DNA from: Hymenobacter actinosclerus
GTDB lineage: Bacteria; Bacteroidota; Bacteroidia; Cytophagales; Hymenobacteraceae
DNA length: 64,000 bases
Direction: 5' to 3'
Assembly: GCF_900111515.1 (NCBI RefSeq)
Contig: NZ_FOHS01000001.1
Location: forward strand, 379,419-443,418
The notes under the pieces are model-generated. The model was given only the letters and a program-made list of their open reading frames with translations. It was not told the origin of the DNA and ran no database searches. The position numbers and the translations under genes are program-made. Positions 24,806 through 35,400 of the stretch are shown one piece after another (position 1 is the first letter of the stretch; the number at the start of each line of letters is the position of its first letter).

Positions 24806-25711
24806 ATGCTCCAGTCCATGACCGGCTACGGAATCGCCACCCGCGAAACCGACCACTACGCCGCCACCGTCGAAATCAAGTCGCTCAACTCCAAATCCTT
24901 CGATCTGACCCTGCGCCTGCCCCGCTTTCTGCAGGACAAGGAGCTGGAAATCCGCAACCTGCTGGCCAAAAGCCTGGTGCGCGGCAAAGTCAACCTCAAC
25001 CTCGATTTCGCGCGGCCCCGCGCCACGGCTACGGGCGGCTCCATCGTGAATGAGGCGGCCGTCAGGGCCGCCTGCCAGGAACTGCAGGCCCTGAGTTTGC
25101 GCACCGGCCTGTCGCTGGAGCAGGTGACGGCCGTGGCCCACGCCCTGCCCGGCTCCCTGCGCCTGCCCGCCGCCGATGCTACGGCCGCTGCCGCCGAGCC
25201 GCTGGAAACCGAAACCAGCTGGGACGAGTTGCTGCCGCTGTTGCACGAGGCCCTGGAGCGCCTGCACGAGTTCCGCCGCGCCGAGGGCCGCGCCCTCACC
25301 GCCGAAATTCTGGGCTACGTGGAGCACATCAGCCGGCTGCTGGCCGAGGTGGAGCGCCACGACCCCAGCCGCGTAGCGCAGGTGCGCCAGCGCCTGCAAA
25401 GCCATCTGGCCGACATCTCCGCCAACGAGCATTTCAACAGCATCCGCTTCGAGCAGGAAATTCTGCACTATATAGAGAAGCTTGACATTGCCGAGGAAAA
25501 GGTGCGGTTGGGCAACCATTTGCGCTACTTCATCGAAACGGCCCATCTGCCGGAGCCCACGGGCAAGAAATTAGCGTTTATTTCGCAGGAAATTGGTCGG
25601 GAAATCAACACAATCGGTTCCAAAGCCAACGACTCGGCCATGCAGCACCTGGTGGTGAGCATGAAGGAGGAACTGGAGAAAATCAAGGAGCAGATCAACA
25701 ATATTCTCTAG
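24806..25711 (+). CDS. yicC: YicC-family endoribonuclease
   Basis: A 301-residue protein with the diagnostic ends of YicC: MLQSMTGYGIATRE and VEIKSLNSKSFDLTLRLPR at the N-terminus, and the DUF1732 segment EIGREINTIGSKANDSAMQH with a final coiled region. In E. coli YicC is an RNase affecting sRNA stability. I use ATG 24806; the open frame upstream (from 24695) has no family similarity. It is divergent from the TonB receptor. Confidence 0.95.
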   Translation: MLQSMTGYGIATRETDHYAATVEIKSLNSKSFDLTLRLPRFLQDKELEIRNLLAKSLVRGKVNLNLDFARPRATATGGSIVNEAAVRAACQELQALSLRTGLSLEQVTAVAHALPGSLRLPAADATAAAAEPLETETSWDELLPLLHEALERLHEFRRAEGRALTAEILGYVEHISRLLAEVERHDPSRVAQVRQRLQSHLADISANEHFNSIRFEQEILHYIEKLDIAEEKVRLGNHLRYFIETAHLPEPTGKKLAFISQEIGREINTIGSKANDSAMQHLVVSMKEELEKIKEQINNIL

Positions 25712-26046
25712 CACCAAAACCGAAACGAGCTTGCCAGCGTAGTTGATTAATATAACTTTAAGAACATTTCTGTGTATATGACATTCCTGTTATTATATTA
25801 AGTATTTTCAAGTATTCGCTTATATTACATAAAAATAATTCTTCTGGTCGAAACTCCCGTCAGGCCCGCTAATCCGGCTTTATTGGGCAGTTAAGGCTCC
25901 TCAGCAAGTTCGGATGCAGGTTGTTTTTCACGGAATGACTTGCGCTTCGGATTTTTAATCGTAAATTGTGTTATCCAAGCAGCCCGGCAAGCGCCTTGCC
26001 GCTGGATTTCCTCACTTCGCAACCCACCTTTTTTCAGCCTACTTCT
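25712..26046. other. AT-rich intergenic region
   Basis: A 335-base gap. From about 25738 to 25850 the sequence is strikingly AT-rich (runs such as TAATATAACTTTAAG and ATTATATTAAG) in a GC-rich genome. I find no open frame or hairpin of note. It probably holds the promoter of the secreted-protein gene at 26047; TAACTTTA at 25753-25760 is a weak -7 candidate. Confidence 0.5.
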
Positions 26047-26592
26047 ATGAAAAAAGCACTACTTACCCTACCCGTACTCTGCCTGATGGTGCTGCTGATG
26101 GCGGCCCGTCCCTTCGCTGAAGTTGAGCTGATTAAAAAGCGCGTTCTGAGCGAGCGAGTGGAAATCCTCATCCCCAAAGGCTTTGAGGTGATGAGCGAGG
26201 AGCAGATGGAATTCAACTACGCCAAGTCGCAGAGCCGTCCGAGCGTCATCTACACCAACAACAAGGAAGTTAGCCTGTCCTTCTCCTACACCGACAACAC
26301 GGCGGATCAGGACATGGTGGACATGTACCACGATAACTTCTACAAGATTTACGCCAAGCAGTACAAGGGCGCTACCTGGTTCAGCCACGGCGTGAAGGAA
26401 GTGAGCGGCCGCAAAGTGGGCTACCTCGAGCTGATGAAGCCGGAGCTGGGCCGCGAGTCGTACACCTTCATCTTCTTCACCGATGTGGAAGGCAAGCTGC
26501 TGATGTGCACCTTCACCTGCGCCGACCGTCAGAAGCCGGAGTGGGAGAACGTAGCCAAGCAGATCATGGGTTCGTTCAAGAGCAACAGCTAA
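26047..26592 (+). CDS. Secreted protein of unknown function (PsbP/DcrB-like pattern)
   Basis: A 181-residue protein from ATG 26047. A hydrophobic signal segment (KKALLTLPVLCLMVLLMAARPF) is followed by VEILIPKGFEVMSEEQMEF, a stretch resembling the start of PsbP/DcrB-like domains found in small envelope proteins, and by alternating beta-strands (EVSLSFSYTDN, KLLMCTFTCADR). There is no lipobox. I cannot assign a function. The open frame upstream to 25966 is unlikely to be translated. Confidence 0.75.
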   Translation: MKKALLTLPVLCLMVLLMAARPFAEVELIKKRVLSERVEILIPKGFEVMSEEQMEFNYAKSQSRPSVIYTNNKEVSLSFSYTDNTADQDMVDMYHDNFYKIYAKQYKGATWFSHGVKEVSGRKVGYLELMKPELGRESYTFIFFTDVEGKLLMCTFTCADRQKPEWENVAKQIMGSFKSNS

Positions 26593-26921
26593 GCCCGCGC
26601 CGCTAGCCCGGCCACCAAAACAACAAACCCTTCACCCGGAGTTTGCCTTACTGGCAGATTCCGGGTGAACTGCTTTTGGGGCAATCAGAAAGCAACGCGC
26701 AGCAGAGGATGGAGGAAAAAGATTGTCATTCGGAGCGGAGCGAAGAATCTCGCTGGCCACGGTAAATAGATTAAACCGCCTGTCATTCGGAGCGGAGCGA
26801 AGAATCTCGCTAGCAATAGTAAGCCCTGATGATAGGGTTAGCATTGTTAGCGAGATTCTTCGCTCCGCTCCGAATGACAGGCGGCTTCTTGCTTTTCACC
26901 CCTTACTTTCCATATATCCCC
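26593..26921. repeat. Terminator and three copies of the dispersed GTCATTCGGAGCG repeat
   Basis: First, a hairpin TTCACCCGGA (26631-26640) / TCCGGGTGAA (26660-26669) with TGCTTTT behind it, probably the terminator of the gene at 26047. Then two direct copies of a 31-32-base repeat (26724-26754 and 26781-26812; core GGAGCGGAGCGAAGAATC) and one inverted copy (26848-26879). Copies two and three form a long perfect hairpin. No gene is present. Confidence 0.88.
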
Positions 26922-28229
26922 TTACTTGCCACCAGCCGCGCCGGCGCCGTTCAGAAAATCGCGCAGCAGCCCGAACACGGCGCGGAAAGCCGTGAGCGGC
27001 AGGGTTTCGGGGCGGTCCTGCACATCGTGGTAAGCTGCAATGCCGCCGCGGGTGTAGAAGAACAGGGCCGGCACGCCGCGCTCCGAGAAGGGAAAGTGGT
27101 CGGAGTTGGCGGCCCGGCCGCGGGCGGCCAGGGAGGGTACGTAGCCGCCCGCCGCGTTCAGGCGCTGCAGGCGGGCAAACTGGCCCTCAAACACCCGTCC
27201 GTTTACCACCGTGAGGCCCTCGTCGCCGGTGCCCAGCAGGTCGAGGTTGGCCAGCAGCCGGATGCCGGGCAGCGGAATCAGCGGGTGCCCGACGAAGTAG
27301 CGCGAGCCGACCAGCCCGGCCTCCTCGGCCCCGAAGGCCAGAAAGGCCACGGAGCAGGCGGGGCGGTTTTCGGAGCGGGCGTAGTGGGCGGCCAGCTCCA
27401 GCAGCATGGCCACGCCGCTGGCATTGTCGTTGGCCCCCGGGAAGTAGGTGTCGCGCCCCAGCCGGCCCAGGTGGTCGTAGTGGGCCGATACCACCACGAA
27501 CGAATCGGGGTGGGCGGTGCCGGGCAGGTAGCCAACTACGTTCTGGGTGCGGTAGGCGGGCTGCAGGCGCGCATCAAGGCGCAGCCGGACGCGGCGGGCG
27601 GTGGCGGGCCAGGCGGCGGCCCGCACCTCCAGCCGGGGCCGCGGCGCCTGCTCGCCGGCCACGCTGGCCGTGAGCTTGCCGGGTACCAGCGTAAGCTGGG
27701 CGGCGGCCGTGGCCAGGTGGGCCTGCACGGCGGGCGGCAACTTGGGTAGCCGCCCGGCCTGGGCGTGGGTCAGCACCAGCACCGCCTGAGCCAGCGGCCT
27801 GGCCAGCAGCGCCTGCTGGGCCTCGGGCTGCGTGAAGACCAGCGAATCGAGCTGGTACACCGGGCCGCGCACTTCGCCGGGGCCCGAATCGGGGGCGGCA
27901 ATGAAGTCGAGACCGGGGCGCAGTAGCTGGTCATCGGCCCGCAACTCGGCGCGGCCGGGAAAGGTGTTGACGGGCAGCGTGAAGAACTGGTAATAGTCGG
28001 GGGCCAGGGGCTGCAGGCCCAGCTCGCGGAAACGCTGCTGCAGGTAGGCCGCGGCCCGCTGCTCGCCCCCCTGCACGTAGCCGCGGCCGTGCAGGTCGGG
28101 AGCCGTGAGGCGGGCAATGGTCTGCCGGGCGCGGGCCATGTCCTGGGCGGCAGCCGGCGCGGGTGCGGCCAACGCGCTGCCCAGCAGCAGGGCCAGCAGG
28201 GGAGCGGAAAGAAGCAGTTGCCGGACCAT
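26922..28229 (-). CDS. Secreted M28-family zinc aminopeptidase
   Basis: 435 residues with a signal peptide (VRQLLLSAPLLALLLGSALA). The C-terminal half is an M28 peptidase with all expected zinc and catalytic residues: SAHYDHLG (His, Asp), PGANDNASGVAMLLELA (bridging Asp), FLAFGAEEAGLVGS (Glu-Glu), NLDLLG (Asp) and SDHFPFSERGVPALFF (His). An inserted PA-like region occupies about residues 100-190. It probably trims peptides in the periplasm or outside the cell. Confidence 0.93.
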   Translation of the reverse strand: MVRQLLLSAPLLALLLGSALAAPAPAAAQDMARARQTIARLTAPDLHGRGYVQGGEQRAAAYLQQRFRELGLQPLAPDYYQFFTLPVNTFPGRAELRADDQLLRPGLDFIAAPDSGPGEVRGPVYQLDSLVFTQPEAQQALLARPLAQAVLVLTHAQAGRLPKLPPAVQAHLATAAAQLTLVPGKLTASVAGEQAPRPRLEVRAAAWPATARRVRLRLDARLQPAYRTQNVVGYLPGTAHPDSFVVVSAHYDHLGRLGRDTYFPGANDNASGVAMLLELAAHYARSENRPACSVAFLAFGAEEAGLVGSRYFVGHPLIPLPGIRLLANLDLLGTGDEGLTVVNGRVFEGQFARLQRLNAAGGYVPSLAARGRAANSDHFPFSERGVPALFFYTRGGIAAYHDVQDRPETLPLTAFRAVFGLLRDFLNGAGAAGGK

Positions 28230-28355
28230 TGCAGGGTTTTGGGTAGGAGCAGCGGTGGAAGTGAAACGCCCGCAGGCTGTAGGGGGCGGGAACAGCCAAC
28301 GGCCAGCGCGGCTAAGCTCCGGCCCTACATCAGTATAGGAGGTAGAGCTGAAAAC

Positions 28356-28769
28356 TTATTGCCAGAAACGGCGGGTAAACCACATGAAGGCGGTGCCGGC
28401 CAGTGCGCCCAGCGCGTCGCTGAGCAGGTCGGACCACTCGCCGTGGCGGCCCAGGGCCAGCAGGTGCTGCAGCACCTCAATCAGCGCGCCCAGGCCCACG
28501 GCCAGCGCCAGCACCAGGCTGAACGCCCGTGCCCGCAGCCCGGCCGACCACGGCTGCCGCCGGGCCGAGAACGTGGCCAGCACCGTAAATACCGCGAATA
28601 CGAAGCCGTGGGCGGCCGTGTCGAAGGAGAGCAGCTCCCAGCGCGGTGTATCGGGCATGTCGGCGGCGGGCGTGAGGGTGCTCACCAAAATAAACACCGC
28701 CCACGCCAGCGGCAGCCCCACCAAAGGGCGCCGACGCGGCGGGGGCGGCGTTGCAGCGGGCAAAACCAA
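28356..28769 (-). CDS. VanZ-family membrane protein
   Basis: A 137-residue protein with four hydrophobic segments and VanZ features: an acidic/His stretch DTAAHGFVFAVFTVLATF and the closing motif EVLQHLLALGRHGEWSDLLSDALGALAG. The cellular role of VanZ-like proteins is poorly known; in enterococci VanZ affects teicoplanin resistance. The start appears to be TTG at 28769, 15 bases after the gcvH stop, so it is probably co-transcribed with gcvH. The order sprA-gcvH-vanZ recurs in Bacteroidetes to my knowledge. Confidence 0.85.
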   Translation of the reverse strand: MVLPAATPPPPRRRPLVGLPLAWAVFILVSTLTPAADMPDTPRWELLSFDTAAHGFVFAVFTVLATFSARRQPWSAGLRARAFSLVLALAVGLGALIEVLQHLLALGRHGEWSDLLSDALGALAGTAFMWFTRRFWQ

Positions 28770-28784
28770 CGGCAGGGGCGGCGC

Positions 28785-29165
28785 TTAAGCGCCTACCAGC
28801 TCGCCGTAGGTTTCAGACGAGAGCAGGCCGTCCAGCTCCGAAGCATCGCTCATGGAAAGCTTGATGATCCAGCCGTCGCCGTAGGGGTCGGAGTTCACCA
28901 GCTCGGGGTTGCCGTCGAGCTTGTCGTTGATTTCGAGCACGGTGCCGCTGAGGGGGCTGAACAGGTCGGAAACCGTCTTAACGGCCTCAACGGTGCCAAA
29001 CACGTCGTTCTGGGCTACGTCCTTGTCGAGCGTGTCGATGTCGACGTACACGATGTCGCCGAGTTCTTTCTGGGCGTGGTCGGTGATGCCGATGTAGGCC
29101 ACGTCGCCCTCAACGCGGACCCACTCGTGCTCTTTGGAATACTTCAGGGAGGCGGGCAGATTCAT
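28785..29165 (-). CDS. gcvH: Glycine cleavage system H protein
   Basis: The 126-residue lipoyl carrier that shuttles the aminomethyl group between the P, T and L proteins. The lipoylation site is the Lys in [19 protein letters not shown]. It begins [20 protein letters not shown], the standard H-protein start. The other gcv genes are not in this window. It is separated from sprA by a nested repeat and has its own -7 element. Confidence 0.97.
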   Translation of the reverse strand: MNLPASLKYSKEHEWVRVEGDVAYIGITDHAQKELGDIVYVDIDTLDKDVAQNDVFGTVEAVKTVSDLFSPLSGTVLEINDKLDGNPELVNSDPYGDGWIIKLSMSDASELDGLLSSETYGELVGA

Positions 29166-29217
29166 GGGGTGGTGCTTAGAGAATGAACTGAAAAGCGGGA
29201 CGCGCCGCGCCCCGCTT

Positions 29218-29225
29218 CAAAAGTA
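29218..29225 (-). promoter_or_regulatory. -7 element for gcvH-vanZ
   Basis: The minus strand reads TACTTTTG (exact TAnnTTTG), 52 bases upstream of the gcvH ATG. The repeat arm at 29235-29261 lies right behind it and would occupy the -33 region. Confidence 0.45.
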
Positions 29226-29231
29226 CAGGTA

Positions 29232-29452
29232 ATTCGGTGAATGAGTGACTCGGTGAATGAGTGAAGTAGTTCTCTTAGCCTGAGCACAACGAAGGACCTA
29301 TACAGGTGCTAACTTCTGATGTTACCTTCTGTATAGGTCCTTCGCTCCGCTCAGGATGACAGATGAAGAATGACAAAGGGGTTCACGCATTCACCGATTC
29401 ACTCATTCACGCATTCACCAACTCGCTCATTCACCGAGTCACTCATTCACCG
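29232..29452. repeat. Octad inverted repeat (GAATGAGT/GACTCGGT) enclosing a dispersed palindrome
   Basis: Outer arms 29235-29261 and 29426-29452 are perfect 27-bp inverted repeats with 8-bp periodicity; further ATTCACnC words fill 29388-29425. Inside sits a second, unrelated palindrome, 29279-29305 with 29329-29355, of the CTGAGCGnAGCGAAGG family (three mismatches). The right outer arm ends at the base before the sprA stop codon. Confidence 0.93.
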
Positions 29453-32400
29453 CTACTGCGACAGGCTGTAGCGGAGCTGAATGCCGGCCTCGGTGGAGGT
29501 GTTTCGGAAGGCGTTGCCGGCTTTGGGCGTGGTGATGTTCTGGGTGAAGAAGAACTGCAGGTTCAGGCGCTGGTTGAGCACGTAATCGACGGTGGGGCGC
29601 AACTGCACCTGGCGGGTGCCGGCCGTTACCTGGCTGGAAGCCCGGCCGATGCTGACCGGTTTCCCCGTTTTGGCAGCCTCATCTTCGTCTACCACATCGA
29701 GAATGGCGCGCTGGATGGCGTAGTTCTCGCTGATGCTCAGGTCGAGGCGGGCGTTAAGCTCGTTGCGCAGCACCCGCTGCTCGCCGCCTATCTTGAAGGG
29801 CAGCCGGAACTTGTTGGTGGCGAAACCCGCCCCAATCACGATGTCGTTGCGGCGCAGCTCCGTCACCTGGGCCACGGTCGAGTTCAGGCTGATGGTGCGG
29901 TCGACGCGGTACTCCAGGCGCCCGGTGAGGCGGCCGGTGGTCTGAAAATCAACCCCGATAAGCGGGGCCAGCCGGTCGGCAATGGTTACCTGCCCGATGA
30001 TGTAGTAGGGAATGAACCGCTTGCTATCCGCGTTGAATTCAGTAGAAAGGCCACCGGGCTCCTCTTTATAATCGAGCGAGGTGCTGTAGCCCGCAATGTT
30101 GTAGCTGGAGCTGTACACGTGGTTGAGGCGGAACGAACGGAAGTAGCGCTGCACCAGCGGGATGTCGGAGAGGCCGTTGTAGCTGATGTTCCAGTTGGGC
30201 AGGGGCAGCTGGGCGAAGGGCTTGAACTTCTTGGCCTTGTAGCCATCCGACGAGCGGCCTTTATAAGCATCGATAAACGCCGGCAGCAACACATCCTGCG
30301 AGTTGTAGCCATAAGTACCTTGCGGGTTTTGCTTAGCCGCTTCCAACCGCTGCTGGATGACCTCGCGGTTCTGCACGAAACGCTCGAAGGCTTTCGACAC
30401 GGTACCCGCGCTGCTCAGGTCGCCAAACATCGTCTGGATGGCAATGAACGAGGTGCTGAACGTGCCGTTGCCCAGCGGATTGCTCTGGCGGGGCGTGGGG
30501 TCGCTTGGGTCGGCCACGAAATCATCATTCACCAAACGGCGGTAGAACACTTGGCGGCTGCGCACGAGGTTGCGGCGGGCATCGAGCTGAATGTTGAAGT
30601 CGCGGATGGGCTCCAGGGTGGTGCGCAGCGTGAGGGCCTCGGTGAGCAGCGAGCTAAGCGGGGTGTTGAGGTACTGGCTCTGGTCGGTGTACCAGTTGCG
30701 GCGGTAGGCCTTGCCGAACAGGCCGTCGAGGTCCTGCTGCTGGCCCAGAATGAAGGGTAGGCCGGGCGCATTGAAGCCATTATTAAACCCGAGGAAGCGG
30801 GTGCCGGGCAGGTAGCCGGGCAGCAGCGTGCCGTTGGAGCGCACGTAGGTGAAGTTGAGCGAGCGGGCCGTCATCAGGGAGCGCAGCACCGCCTTCAGCA
30901 ACCGCAGCTCAGGGCCTTTGGCCGAGTCGGCGGCGGCGGTTTCGGGGCCCGCGCCGGCGGCTCCTACCACGCCGCCCTTGGCCGTTTTGGGCTCGGTGGG
31001 CTGCTGGCCGGGCGGCGGGGCGTTGTTGATGATGTTGAGGAAGCGCACCTTGTTGTAGAGCTTCACCAGGTCGATTTTGCCGTTGGTGCTCAGCTCGCCG
31101 TTGTTCTCGATGGTGTTGCCCAGGTTCAGCGGTACTGTCTTGCTACTGTCATTGGGGTCGGGCCGGGTGAGAGCCGTGGAGGCCGCCTGCCAGCTGTAGG
31201 TAGCTGCGTAGCGGGCATCGGCCGAAAGCCAGTCGGTGAGCGGGAACTTGTCGAGTGGCAGGCGGTAAGTGAGGGCGACGGTCTGGTTGAAGTTGGTGGT
31301 GCGGCCGCCGCGCAGCAGGTTGTCGCGCAGCTGCTGGCGGTTGTCGCGGGCAATCTGCGAGTCGCCGATGGTGGTGCCGGGGCCCTCATCTACCACGGCC
31401 CGGTTGGTGGCCGTGTAGTCGAAGGCCAGGGCCTTGGTCAGGTCCCAGCGCAAATCGTAGATGCGGCTGAAGTAGAACACCTTCTGGAACACCCCCGGAA
31501 TGTCGCCCCGCACGGGCACCTGGCCGGGTTCGAGGGTGCGCTGCAGAAACCGCTCGTTGTAGCGCCGGTCCAGGTCGGCCCGGAACGAGAAGCGCGAGGG
31601 CAGGGGCGTGAAGTTGACTTCCTTGAACAAGGCCAGATAAGGCGAGTCGAAGGCCTTCACCTTGGCCAGGGGCGTATAGTTGCGCGGGTTGGCCTGGTAC
31701 ACGTAGGCCAGGGCGCCGGTGTAGGTGCGGGTGTAGTCGCGGTCGGTGCGGATGTCGGTGTGCCGGCGCTCGGTCAGCGAGTAGCTCAGGGCCAGGTTTT
31801 CCACGTCCCAGGGCTGCACTTTCTTGTCGGGGTTGGTGCGCTCCTTGCGCACATTCAGCAGCGAGATGCTGCGCTGGCTGGTCTGGTCGATAACCTCGCG
31901 GCGGTAGGCGGCGCGCTCCTCGGCGTTGTCGAATTTCTCCAGGCTCTGCTCCAGGCGGGTGTCGGGGTCGAGCGGGTCGTACTTGGGCGCGCGGCTCTCG
32001 ATGCCGGCCTGCAGCAACACCGGCACGCGCAGGCCCAGCTTCTCCGGGAAAAACTTGTCGGCTGCCACCGTGGCATTCACGTCGCCGCGCATAATGTTGT
32101 CGATGGAGCGCTGCTGCGGGCGGTCCTGCAGGCCCCCGAAGCCGGTGGTCACGTAGCTGCCGGTGGCCGTGATGTTGGCAATATCGGCCAGCTTGGTGTT
32201 GAAGCGGGCGGTGGCGGCCCAGCCGCTCTCGTTCTCAAACTCGGCCACCCGCAGCTCGTCGGCCCACAGCGTCAGCGACTGGTTGGCGCCGTCGTCTTTC
32301 GGGTTCAGCACCCCAATCATGGCGCCCTGCACCGACGACAGGTCGGGGTTGCCGACCACCGTAATCCGGACGCCGTCGGCCAGCTCCACCACGTAGGGCG

Positions 32401-35400
32401 TGCCGTAGTTCACGCCGGCCTTGTTGCGGGCGGCCTTGGCATCGACGAATGCCTGCAGCGACAGGTCGATGCGGTTGGCCAGCGGCCACACCTGGTCGAC
32501 GGTGTAGGCCGTGCCCGTAGCGCCGGGCTGGGGCGTCAGCTCCAGCGGCAGCGAGTATTCGTAGTAGTTCTGGGTGTAGTCGGTGCCCAGGCGCACGAAG
32601 CCGCGGGCCTGGCCGCTGCGCAGGTTGCGGTCCTGGGTTTCGGCGTGCAGAAACAGCTTCAGGCGCTTGTAGCGCAGCATGTTTACCGTCAGGTTTTTGT
32701 AGGCCGCCTTGGCGAAACCGTCGCGCAGGCCGCCCACTACCAGGCGCAGGCTCTGCTCGTTCTGCTGGCGGCTGGTGGTGCTGGAGCCGTACTCCTGGTC
32801 GCGCCGGATGTTGGGCGGCAGCAGGTACGGAATCGAGCCGGCACCGGCCTGCTCCACGCGGCCGTTCTCCTCAATGCTCACCGTCGAAATACTGAATTCG
32901 TCGGCGTCGGTGTCGGGGCTGAGGATACCGCCGGGCTCGGCAATTTTGGTGAGGTAGCGGCGCCACTGGTTGGCCACAAACTGCGGCTGCACCATGCGCA
33001 GCACCACCGGCTGCTTCCAGCCCGTCAGGTACATACGTAAAAACCGAATCGACTTAAAGCCGAAGTCCTGGCCATCGGTGGTGCCCACGGCCCGGTCGTA
33101 CTGCCGGATCGGAATCCGGAACTGGTACCAGGTTACGGGCTCGTTGTTGGTGTCATCGTTAGTGTTGGTTACCTTATCAACGATGTAGTTCTGGCCCACC
33201 TGCAGGCGGTTGCTTTTGAGCTCCAGCTTGTACTCGTAGTAGCGCTCAATCTCCGAAATCACATTGTCGCGGTTCAGGTCCTCCTTGTCGGGGTAGGCCG
33301 TCGAGCTCAGGCGGCTGCCTTCGGGCGAGTTGCCCTCCATGCCGTTGTAGTCCTTGTAGCGGGCCAGGATCTTGGCATCGGCCTGGTCGTAGCTGGGGTC
33401 GAGGTGGTGGCGGAAGTTGTCGCCGGCCGGGTCGGCCACGCCGGCGTAGCCGGGGGCCACGGTCTGCTCGGCCGCATCGTTGATGCCGTCGAGGCCCACG
33501 TCCTGCTGGGCGCGGGCGCCGGCGGCGGGGCTGAAGGCATCGGTCAGGAAGGGCTGGCGCGAGGCCCGGCCCCAGGGCGTGGCAACCGTTTCGAGGTCGA
33601 GGTTGGCCGGGTTGGCCGGAATGCCGTTCTCAAACTCGTACTGGTTGTTATCGGCCAGCACGTCTTCCGACACCGAACCCAGGTTCACGAACAGGTCGCC
33701 GCCGCTGGTATTGTTCTGGCTGTGCCCGTCGTTATCGACGATTTTGCCGTTGTCGCCCGTCAGGAAGGGATCCATGAGCCAGAACTCCAAGTACTCCACG
33801 TTGGCGTTGTCGAAGTCGGTATCGAAGGATATTTCGCGCGAAATAGCCGCCTGCCGGGTCATATTGGCCGTTTCCGAAGCATCGGCAAAAAACGTGGGCC
33901 GGGCCCGGTTGAAGTCGGGCGTGTAGTTGTACTGGCCGCGCTGGTCGGGGAAGTAGGCCAGGTCGAACGTGGTTTCAAACGAGTTGCCGTTGGCGCCCAG
34001 GTTGCGGTTGGGGAACACCTCGTCGCGCTTAACGCCGCGCACGTAGTGGTTTTTGAGCTCGGCCACCCCAATGTTATTGGGCTTGCTCTGGCCGTTGGTG
34101 TAGTAGGTCTGGTCGACGGTGTACCAGGCCAGCTTGGCGCGGTTGTAGGCCGTGGCCAGACCGGTGGTGGCCCCGTTGCGCAGCGGCAGCGGGGTTGAGC
34201 CCAGCCGCCAAGCCACCGCGGCGTTCAGCCCGCCCAGCGTGTAGGGCGTGCGCGCATTCTCGAAGTCGTCGAGGTACGACACCCCGTTTTCGCCGCCGCT
34301 GTTCTTGCTGCCGAGCTTGCTCTGGCTGGGCAGCAGCTGGGCAAACTCGCCGCTGAACGAGACGGTGGATATTTCCTTGGTCGATATAAACGGCAGCGCG
34401 TTGAGGTAGCGGGTGAGGGCCCGCGACTCGCGGCGCATGTTCACGTCGAAGCCGTAGATGGTGTTGTTGCCCGGCTCGTCGCCAATATTCACGCGGTTGA
34501 TGCCGGGGGCCTGGTTTTCGCGCAAATGCAGCACCGTGGCCCCGAAATACATGTCCGACGACACCCGGTAATCGAACCGCGCCCCAATCAGCTTGCGGGG
34601 CTGCACCTGCACCAGGGCGTTCTTTTCAAACTCCACCCGCAGCTCGTTGGCCGAGTTCAGGTAGGCCGGATTCAGGATTTTCACCTTGGCCTGATCGTAG
34701 AAAACCTGATAATCGACGCCCTCCTGGAGCAGCGTGGAGCCCGAGCGCACCCGCACCGAGCCTTCGGCCACGCCAATGCCGGGCAGGTTAATCTCGTCGG
34801 TGCTGGTGGCCTGGAACCGACCGCGCAGGTAGAATTTGTCCTTCTCCTGGCGCTGCTGGGCGTCGCTCTGCACCTGGTTGTACAGCTCGCGGTAGGCGTA
34901 TTTGCGGGCCAGCTGCTGCTCGGTGGTCGAAGCCACCGTATCAAACTTGCCGGCCAGGTAGCTGCCAAAGGGCTCAATTTCGGGGAAGATGATTTTGCCC
35001 AGCTCGGTATCGACGGTGATGCCGGGGAAGAAGTCGAAGTTGCCGTCGGGGTTACGGTCGTTGTTGGGGTTTACGTTGTCGAGGTTGAATACCTCAATCA
35101 GCGGCTTGTTGGCAATGTTCTGGCCCTCTTTCAGCGAAATCAGGTCTACGCCCGTCGCGTCGTCCTTGTACACAATCTGCAGCTCAAATTTGTCGCGGTT
35201 GAGCTGCTGGGCGTTCAGTGGGTAGATGTTTTTCATCATCAGATCCCAGGTCGGCAGGTTACGCGTGAGCAGGTTCCTATTGGCCGGGTTCTGCTGCGGG
35301 TCGGCCTGGCCCACGGCGGGGTTGGTGGCCTTGAGCATCTTGAGAAAAATCACCTGGTCGGTGCCCACCTGTGAGTAGTCGTTCTGAATTTCGCCAACGG

